18,450 nt of DNA from an uncultured Mycoplasmatota bacterium. Its GTDB lineage: Bacteria > Bacillota_I > Bacilli_A > RF39 > UBA660. Below, in pieces: positions 13,324 through 18,450 of the stretch. Where the stretch lies: positions 1-18,450 of the forward strand of contig UQOS01000022.1 in the NCBI GenBank assembly GCA_900542735.1, given 5' to 3'. The notes below the pieces were generated by a model that ran no database searches, was not told where the DNA came from, and saw only the letters and a list, made by a program, of their open reading frames with translations. Made by a program: the position numbers and the translations under genes. Position 1 is the first letter of the stretch. Each line of letters starts with the position of its first letter.

Positions 13324-14125
13324 GCTTATACACATCCTTTATTAAGTCTCTGATATCACGATGATAAGATAACTTTACTTTTTTTTCTTTCGCAAGCATA
13401 GTAAATTTTATCAAATCTGGTACATCTACTTCATTTTCTTTTAATAGATTAGTATTTTGGTATACTTTTATCGTATTATCTGCTGCTAAAATACGACCTT
13501 TTTTAAGTATTACGATATCATCTGTTATTTCATATAAAATATTCGCATTATTACTAGCAATTATAACAGTCTTATGGTACTTTTCTTTTAGGGCTTTTAT
13601 CAACTTTATTAATTTTTTTTGATTACTATAATCTAATTCCACAAATGGTTCATCAAAAATAATGATACTTGGATTATAAATTAAACTAATTGCTACTTGA
13701 AGTAATTTTTTTTCACCACTAGAAAGACTTTTTATCTTTTTGTTTAGACATGATTTATTTAGTCCTACCATTTCTAAAGACTGATCTATTTTCTTCGTAA
13801 TATCTTTGGGTTGATATGATAAACGAGAAATTAAAAATGTAAATTCTTCTATCACATTATCCGTAAAGAATTGATCAAAAGCATTTTGATGAATTAAGGA
13901 AACTTCTTTTCTTATTACCTTTAAGTTTTCTTTTATTAATGGTATTTCTCCTACTATAATATTTCCATTAAAGCTAAGACTAGCAGCATCTATTATTTCA
14001 CATAAAAGTGTTTTATATTCACCTGTAATACCAGTAATATGATTATCTTCTATTTTTAAATTAATATGATCTAATACTTTTTTATTTTTATAGCGATAGC
14101 CAACATTCTTTAAAGTTATTTCCAT
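13316..14125 (-). CDS. ecfA2: ECF transporter ATPase EcfA2 (altered Walker A)
   Basis: The 269-residue product is an ABC ATPase of the energy-coupling factor module. The Walker A region reads GITGEYKT (32-39), where the family has G-x4-G-K-[ST]: Lys38 and Thr39 remain but the Gly before Lys is Tyr37. Gln80 of the Q loop, the signature LSSGE (134-138) and Walker B IIIFDEP (154-160) with catalytic Glu159 are intact. The switch His is replaced: ASNN (190-193) stands where THD is expected. It overlaps ecfA1 by ten bases, and GGTGA lies seven bases before the ATG. It should pair with EcfA1 as a heterodimer under EcfT. The altered loop could weaken ATP binding at its own site. Confidence 0.9.
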   Translation of the reverse strand: MEITLKNVGYRYKNKKVLDHINLKIEDNHITGITGEYKTLLCEIIDAASLSFNGNIIVGEIPLIKENLKVIRKEVSLIHQNAFDQFFTDNVIEEFTFLISRLSYQPKDITKKIDQSLEMVGLNKSCLNKKIKSLSSGEKKLLQVAISLIYNPSIIIFDEPFVELDYSNQKKLIKLIKALKEKYHKTVIIASNNANILYEITDDIVILKKGRILAADNTIKVYQNTNLLKENEVDVPDLIKFTMLAKEKKVKLSYHRDIRDLIKDVYKHV

Positions 14126-14925
14126 AAGTCATTCACCAACCTGTTTATATCCATTTCTACATGGTCTATTAATTCATAAAACTCTAACTTTAATGATAAA
14201 TCCACCATAAAAGGAAGACTAATTCCTAAGCGATTTAATAGGGTATCTTCTTTTACTACTACATTAGGAAGCCCTTCCACTACGATATTTCCTTTATTTA
14301 AAATATATAGATAATCAGTATCTAGTGCATCTTCTAAATTGGTAGACATTAAAATAATAGTTAAGTTATACTTGCTTTTATAATCAGTCAAAGCTTTTTT
14401 CATTTTTTCTTTTGTTTTTTTATTCATCATAGAAAAGGCATTATCAAGGACTAGAATTTTTGGTTCATGAAGTAGAGAAATCACTAATAAAAGTTCTTGT
14501 TTTTCTGAATTAGTTAAATCACTAGTTTTTTTATCTAATAGTTTTGGTATATCAAATAAACTAGCAAGCTCTAATATTTTCTTTTCTATTTGTTTAGGTT
14601 CCATATTTAAGTTTTCTAAAGGAAAAGCCATTTCTTTGTAGACATCTTCAAATAAAAAATGATTAAGACTATTTCCAAACACAATACCAAGTTCTTTTGA
14701 ATGATCTTGAAATCTTTTATCATTTACATAAGAATAACCTATAATAATACTATCTTTACTAGGAAGTATACCAGCAATTAATTTAGTTAATGTAGTTTTA
14801 CCACTTGTATTATTTCCAACTATGCCAATATAACTATTTTCTTTCACAGTAAGATTAAAGTTTTTGAAAATGGTAGTTTTATCGTATTTATAGTTTAAAT
14901 TTTTTATTTCTAAAATATTTGACAC
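14116..14925 (-). CDS. ecfA1: ECF transporter ATPase EcfA1 (altered catalytic motifs)
   Basis: The 269-residue product is the first ATPase of the ECF module and starts the operon. Walker A is acceptable: GNNTSGKT (37-44). The other ATPase motifs depart from the family: the Q-loop Gln is Gly84, the signature reads LTNSE (137-141) instead of LSGGQ, Walker B reads ILVLDN (157-162) so the catalytic Glu is Asn162, and the switch His is Asn196 (STN). The C-terminal segment LLNRLGISLP (229-238) is as usual for EcfA. The start is GTG at 14925, with AGGTGG (14931-14936) five bases before it; a GTG three codons earlier lies inside that site. Transcribed from the promoter at 14951-14979. Confidence 0.9.
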   Translation of the reverse strand: MSNILEIKNLNYKYDKTTIFKNFNLTVKENSYIGIVGNNTSGKTTLTKLIAGILPSKDSIIIGYSYVNDKRFQDHSKELGIVFGNSLNHFLFEDVYKEMAFPLENLNMEPKQIEKKILELASLFDIPKLLDKKTSDLTNSEKQELLLVISLLHEPKILVLDNAFSMMNKKTKEKMKKALTDYKSKYNLTIILMSTNLEDALDTDYLYILNKGNIVVEGLPNVVVKEDTLLNRLGISLPFMVDLSLKLEFYELIDHVEMDINRLVNDLWK

Positions 14926-14950
14926 TTCTACCACCTCATTTTGCCTTATT

Positions 14951-14979
14951 ATTATACTCGATTATTTGTTTTAATTCAA
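14951..14979 (-). promoter_or_regulatory. Promoter of the ecfA1-ecfA2-ecfT-truA operon
   Basis: TTGAAT (14974-14979), a 17-bp spacer and a perfect TATAAT (14951-14956) lie on the minus strand. The GTG start of ecfA1 is 26 bases beyond the -10 box. Confidence 0.8.
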
Positions 14980-14982
14980 CGA

Positions 14983-15007
14983 AAAAAATACTATTTCTAG
15001 TATTTTT
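14983..15007 (-). terminator. Terminator of the short-chain dehydrogenase gene
   Basis: A perfect ten-pair stem AAAAATACTA/TAGTATTTTT (14984-14993 with 14998-15007) has a GAAA tetraloop on the minus strand, with a T run following. It starts six bases past the stop codon and separates the dehydrogenase from the ecf promoter. Confidence 0.88.
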
Positions 15008-15013
15008 AGGGTT

Positions 15014-15766
15014 CTATTTTACTTTTTTCTTTTGAATTCTATAAGTAATTGCCATAAGTTTTTTATCTGATACAAATCTTCCAAAGAATTTAGCGCATTT
15101 CATTTTAAATCCTGGAATAATTAACATTTTTCCTTTTAACATCTGGTCAATCGCATATTTAGCTACATAATCAGCTTTTAATGGTTTTACTGAGAATCTA
15201 ACACCTGCTACTTTATTGAAGTTTGTATCAACAGGTCCAGGACATAAACAAGATACTTGTACATTTACTTTGTCTTTTTTATTTTCATAGTTAATAGCTT
15301 CTGTTAAGCGATAAACATAAGATTTCGTACTATAATAAGTAGCCATTAATGGTCCAGATTGAAAAGCAGCTGATGATGCCACATTTAGAATATAGCCTTT
15401 ATTTTTTCTTTTCATATCTTTTAAGAATAATTTTGTTAGAATATGAACAGCTTTAATATTAATATCTATCATATTTAATTCTTTAGATAAATCTGTTTCT
15501 GTAAAATTTCCAAATAGACCAAAGCCTGCATTATTTACTAAAATGTCGATGTCATCATTTTTTACTAATACATATAAAGACTTTATATCTTCTACTTGTT
15601 GAAGATCCATAACGATAATTTTAGGTTTATGAGTTAGTGTTTTGGCTACACTTTCTAGTTTTTCTTTATCACGTGCTACTAAAATAATTTCATAACCAAT
15701 ACTATCTAAATATTTTGAAATTTCTAATCCTATTCCGGAAGATGCTCCTGTTACTAAAGCTTTCAT
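15014..15766 (-). CDS. Short-chain dehydrogenase/reductase (SDR family)
   Basis: The 250-residue product is a classical SDR, an NAD(P)-dependent oxidoreductase. The nucleotide-binding motif TGASSGIG is at 6-13, NNAG at 78-81, and the catalytic tetrad is Asn103, Ser131, Tyr144 and Lys148 (YYSTK). Arg32, shortly after the second strand (ILVARD), suggests NADP(H), by analogy with related enzymes. The C-terminal 50 residues contain a basic segment (KMKCAKFFGRF, then QKKKVK at the end) that may touch the membrane. The substrate cannot be read from the sequence. AGGGTGG lies four bases before the ATG. It is a single-gene unit between its own promoter and terminator. Confidence 0.92.
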   Translation of the reverse strand: MKALVTGASSGIGLEISKYLDSIGYEIILVARDKEKLESVAKTLTHKPKIIVMDLQQVEDIKSLYVLVKNDDIDILVNNAGFGLFGNFTETDLSKELNMIDINIKAVHILTKLFLKDMKRKNKGYILNVASSAAFQSGPLMATYYSTKSYVYRLTEAINYENKKDKVNVQVSCLCPGPVDTNFNKVAGVRFSVKPLKADYVAKYAIDQMLKGKMLIIPGFKMKCAKFFGRFVSDKKLMAITYRIQKKKVK

Positions 15767-15783
15767 ATTACCACCCTACTATC

Positions 15784-15792
15784 ATTATAGCA
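15784..15792 (-). promoter_or_regulatory. Extended -10 promoter of the SDR gene
   Basis: TGCTATAAT on the minus strand lies 17 bases before the ATG at 15766. TTTAAA at 15807-15812 is a possible weak -35 at 17 bp spacing. Confidence 0.6.
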
Positions 15793-15847
15793 CCCATTTG
15801 TGTATTTTTAAAACATTTTTTTCTTAGAAAAGATGAAAAATAATAAG

Positions 15848-15882
15848 AAAAAATAGTTTAATTAAAGTAACTAAACTATTTT
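15848..15882 (-). terminator. Terminator of the coiled-coil gene
   Basis: A perfect eleven-pair stem AAAATAGTTTA/TAAACTATTTT (15850-15860 with 15872-15882) has an eleven-base loop, with T residues following on the minus strand. It starts nine bases past the stop codon. Confidence 0.82.
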
Positions 15883-15891
15883 ATCAAACAA

Positions 15892-16983
15892 TTATATATT
15901 TTTGCTACCACCCATTATCTGTTCTACTTCTTCATCAGTAATGGTATCTTTAATAGAATCTACTCTATTTGAATAAGTTTCAAAGCAGTAAAATAAATTA
16001 GAATTGTCCATATTAGCCATATTTTTGATAAAATCTAAATCTTTTAAATCTAATTTATCTTCATCTGGAGTTGATAAATTGTATTCTTTAATATCTTCAT
16101 TTTCTGCTTTAATAAATGTTGCCCAGATTTTTTCAGGAGATTTTAGTGTTTTAACTCCATTTATAGTTTCTAATAAACTATCACTATCTACTTGAAACAA
16201 AGCAAAAGCAAGCATAGGATCTATTTCTTGGTATAAATCATTTTCTAGTAATGATAATATAAATTTTCTACCTAATTCTGTTCCAAGATTATCAGGATAA
16301 TATTCAGTACTACAAATATCTTGATACATATTAATTCCAGAAATTGCAGTTTCATTTAAATTGCCAACTATATTACCTGCTTTCTTATACTTATCTTGAA
16401 GTTTCATATAATTTTCTACTCCAATACTAGCTATATAGAATAATGCACTTATGTATTCTTTTACGCCAGCAATATAGCTTTCTTCATCATCATAATGAGA
16501 AGCTACAATATCTGTCATTTGAAATTTAGGATTATTTAATACTAGTTGTAAATTAGTCATAAAATAATCATCTGCTAATTCTTTATTATCTATATTTTCA
16601 GCATTTGCCTTTAAAATTTCTCTATAATTTTCATCTTTTAATAAATCTATAATACCATATGTTTCCATACATTGAATGGCACTTTCTAGATTATCTTCTG
16701 TTTCTTCAACATCAGCTTCATAAGAAATAGAAACAGAAGAATTTTCTAGATTTTCTAACTTTTCTTCTAACATTTCTTTTTTTACTTCTCTTCTATCAAT
16801 TGCCTCAAAGTAATCATGTTCAAAATCTTCCCTTGATTTTAAATCTTCTATTTCTTGAGTAAGAGTTTTTAATTCTTCTTCCAATTCCTGTTCCATGGTA
16901 TCTCTTTTTCTTAATTCTAGATATTCTGGAGATAAAGCCTCTAATCTTTTTCTAGATAACTCCTGTAATTTTAAAATATTCAT
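15892..16983 (-). CDS. Coiled-coil protein, function unknown
   Basis: The 363-residue product is acidic and not recognised. Residues about 28-83 form a probable coiled coil with dense Glu/Leu heptads (ELEEELKTLTQEIEDL region and MLEEKLENLEN). The rest (about 100-350) is predominantly helical, with no signal peptide and no membrane segment. The tail ends in EEVEQIMGGSKNI. The ATG at 16983 has only a weak GGA before it (AATGGAAAATATATG), which suggests low expression or another mode of initiation. TGGTAGAAT (17008-17016 on the minus strand) may be an extended -10, and TTGACA lies nearby but only 14 bp away. The next gene upstream is the SGNH-like gene on the same strand; both are separate units. 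Confidence 0.75.
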   Translation of the reverse strand: MNILKLQELSRKRLEALSPEYLELRKRDTMEQELEEELKTLTQEIEDLKSREDFEHDYFEAIDRREVKKEMLEEKLENLENSSVSISYEADVEETEDNLESAIQCMETYGIIDLLKDENYREILKANAENIDNKELADDYFMTNLQLVLNNPKFQMTDIVASHYDDEESYIAGVKEYISALFYIASIGVENYMKLQDKYKKAGNIVGNLNETAISGINMYQDICSTEYYPDNLGTELGRKFILSLLENDLYQEIDPMLAFALFQVDSDSLLETINGVKTLKSPEKIWATFIKAENEDIKEYNLSTPDEDKLDLKDLDFIKNMANMDNSNLFYCFETYSNRVDSIKDTITDEEVEQIMGGSKNI

Positions 16984-17077
16984 ATATTTTCCATTCTTTC
17001 TGATTTAATTCTACCACCAACCATTTTTGTCAATATTGTTGAATCTAAATTTACAGATTAATTTACATTTTTCCAGA

Positions 17078-17106
17078 ACAAAAGCACCAATAACTGGTGC
17101 CCTTTT
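17078..17106 (-). terminator. Terminator of the SGNH-like gene
   Basis: GCACCA/TGGTGC (17084-17089 with 17095-17100) encloses a five-base loop. On the minus strand it is followed by TTTTGTT, an imperfect T run. It starts within ten bases of the stop codon. The neighbouring 16984-17077 holds only the possible promoter of the coiled-coil gene. Confidence 0.7.
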
Positions 17107-17108
17107 TA

Positions 17109-18245
17109 TTACTTATTTATTTTTTGCATGTTATTATTTATTACTGTTTCAATATTTTTCTTACCTAAATAGAAAAAGTCGTATGGCTCTCTTTCCTTTA
17201 AATAAGCTAACGCTCTTTTACCATATTGAAGTTTATCTTCATTGCTAATAAACTTTTGCATAGTACTTTCTATTTCAGTTTCCATAATTGATTTTATCAT
17301 TGGTAAGATACTATCTCTTTCTTCAGAAAATTCTATTTTACTACTTAATCTATAAAATCTTCTATCAGTATTTATCATTGCTTGACTTATTTGGTAATTA
17401 TTTATAATGGTAGATAGGATATGATTATTTAATCTATCATATTCTCCTTCATCATAATGAATATCTGCTCCCATTTTACCTGTTTCTATATTTCTATAAA
17501 AAAACTTTGATTTTACTGGCTCAACATAGGAAACATTTGCATATTTTTTAGCTAATCTTCTTAATTTATTATTAATTATATTGACGATGTTAATACCTAA
17601 AAAGTTAGGAGCACCACATATATATAATTGAATGTTGGTACCAAACTCTCTATTATATGATTGAATATACTTCAAAATAGCTTCTAGGCTTGTTAAATCT
17701 CTCTTAATTCCATAAGTTAATTTCTGAGATAGTTTTCCATCTCTAGTTATATTATCTAGAAATGAACCGGTACATCCATTATAAACAATAATATTTGCTA
17801 AAGCATCATCTTTATTTTGAAGTATATCTTGCAATCCTTTATTTTCTTTCATGTGTAATGGATAAAAATAATCTATCATTTGATAATCCAAAAATGATAC
17901 CGACATACTAGTTGGACCGTTTCCATAGTCGTTTCTATTCATGACATTGATTTCTGATTCCTTAATATTTGACACTAACCACTCAAATAAATGCTCATCA
18001 TCATTATTTTGAGTTCTGGCAAAAGCATGTCTTTCTAAAGATATTCCATTGGAGTTCATTATCTGTTGGATACTTTCATTTCTAAGTAATAATGGTTTTA
18101 TTGTTCTAAGCATTGAATAACCTGAAGCAATAGAATTTCCATAACTAGTAATACTTAGATTTTTAATATCTTGACTTTTTAACATAGTGGCTAATTTTTG
18201 GTTTAACTGTTCTTGTTCTTGTAAAACAGGATTATTTATTTTCAT
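17109..18245 (-). CDS. SGNH/GDSL-hydrolase-like protein
   Basis: The 378-residue product has the layout of an SGNH hydrolase. Block I is TSYGNSIASGYS (33-44), with Ser38 as candidate nucleophile but Asn37 where GDSL enzymes have Asp. A central YNGCTGSFLDN (155-165) may correspond to the Gly/Asn blocks. YICGAPNFLG (208-217) fits the strand before the last block. ADIHYDEGEYDRLN (260-273), with Asp261 and His263, resembles the catalytic Asp-His block, though the usual spacing is one residue longer. About 90 helical residues follow that are not part of the usual fold. No signal peptide is seen, so it is probably cytoplasmic. The ATG at 18245 follows AGGAG (18252-18256) by six bases; an ATG 20 codons upstream lacks a site. 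The substrate is unknown. Confidence 0.65.
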   Translation of the reverse strand: MKINNPVLQEQEQLNQKLATMLKSQDIKNLSITSYGNSIASGYSMLRTIKPLLLRNESIQQIMNSNGISLERHAFARTQNNDDEHLFEWLVSNIKESEINVMNRNDYGNGPTSMSVSFLDYQMIDYFYPLHMKENKGLQDILQNKDDALANIIVYNGCTGSFLDNITRDGKLSQKLTYGIKRDLTSLEAILKYIQSYNREFGTNIQLYICGAPNFLGINIVNIINNKLRRLAKKYANVSYVEPVKSKFFYRNIETGKMGADIHYDEGEYDRLNNHILSTIINNYQISQAMINTDRRFYRLSSKIEFSEERDSILPMIKSIMETEIESTMQKFISNEDKLQYGKRALAYLKEREPYDFFYLGKKNIETVINNNMQKINK

Positions 18246-18323
18246 TTTTATCTCCTTATTTATTGGTAGCAATAATTTTTTAATACTTGCTCTTTCATGT
18301 AACATTGCCCTTAAATTGTGTAT

Positions 18324-18332
18324 ATTATACCA
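18324..18332 (-). promoter_or_regulatory. Extended -10 promoter of the SGNH-like gene
   Basis: TGGTATAAT on the minus strand, with no good -35 box. It would give a leader of about 70 bases before the ATG at 18245. Confidence 0.55.
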
Positions 18333-18342
18333 TGCTTAAGAA

Positions 18343-18371
18343 CAAAAGAATAAAAATTAAAATTTTTATTC
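18343..18371 (-). terminator. AT-only palindrome, possible terminator of the right-edge gene
   Basis: A perfect 24-base palindrome (18348-18371; eleven bases each side of AA) is followed on the minus strand by TTTTGTT. It overlaps the stop codon of the partial gene. The stem is nearly pure A-T, so terminator strength is doubtful. Confidence 0.45.
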
Positions 18372-18450
18372 ATCTTGGTCGTTGCCTTCCAAGTTTCCTA
18401 CTTCATAGATAGAGTACCCTCTATTCTCCATAGGCTTAAATTCCGATAGT
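18366..18450 (-). CDS. C-terminal end of a gene entering from the right edge
   Basis: One minus-strand frame stays open from the window edge to the TAA at 18366-18368, giving 27 complete codons ending in EVGNLEGNDQDE. The acidic tail, the sense-strand continuity and a hairpin overlapping the stop favour a real coding end. The other two minus frames close sooner or lack such a context. Too little is visible to name the protein. Confidence 0.5.
   Translation of the reverse strand, partial: LSEFKPMENRGYSIYEVGNLEGNDQDE

Noticed and set aside
13316..14925. ecfA1/ecfA2 as pseudogenes
   Set aside because: Both frames are full length, overlap in the usual way and have good starts and a good promoter; the motif changes are specific rather than random decay.
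17027..17248. Open frame of 73 codons on the plus strand
   Set aside because: It overlaps the terminator and the 3' end of the SGNH-like gene and has no ribosome binding site.

Overview
The window comes from a very AT-rich Gram-positive bacterium of the Bacilli/Mollicutes neighbourhood. All long genes read through with the standard code, UGA is used as a stop, and the only tryptophan tRNA has a CCA anticodon, so this is not a UGA=Trp mycoplasma. The order rpsI-rplM-truA-ecfT-ecfA2-ecfA1 is a Firmicutes hallmark. Peptidoglycan enzymes show that the cell has a wall. My guess, inferred from base composition and gene style only, is a gut Bacilli lineage of the RF39 kind.

Left part (1-9719): an outward-pointing promoter at the left edge; a membrane protein of unknown function; tRNA-Trp; a CwlJ/SleB-like wall hydrolase; a leaderless amidase with five LysM repeats; a membrane-anchored thioredoxin-like protein; an HtrA-type protease coupled by an ATGA overlap to an Abi_2 (HEPN-like) gene; a zinc-dependent phospholipase C-like protein; a SpoIID-like lytic transglycosylase; and a CwlD-like amidase overlapping it tail to tail. 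Four of these are wall enzymes of families best known from endospore formation and germination. Two of them, and the SpoIID relative, have no visible export signal.

Middle part (9720-14979): a small unknown protein, then the minus-strand set rpsI, rplM (with a likely leader hairpin and a good promoter), an unknown gene, truA, ecfT, ecfA2 and ecfA1. The ecf operon has its own consensus-like promoter. The genes encode the shared energising module of vitamin/metal ECF transporters, but both ATPases have lost key residues, so that neither composite ATP site looks canonical. This is the most unexpected feature of the window.

Right part (14980-18450): a short-chain dehydrogenase, an unknown coiled-coil protein, an SGNH-hydrolase-like protein with a changed first block, and the last codons of a gene entering from the right edge. 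Almost every transcription unit ends in a recognisable hairpin terminator, and several genes have an extended -10 element (TGnTATAAT type) without a clear -35. I saw no insertion sequence, CRISPR array, prophage structure or riboswitch.
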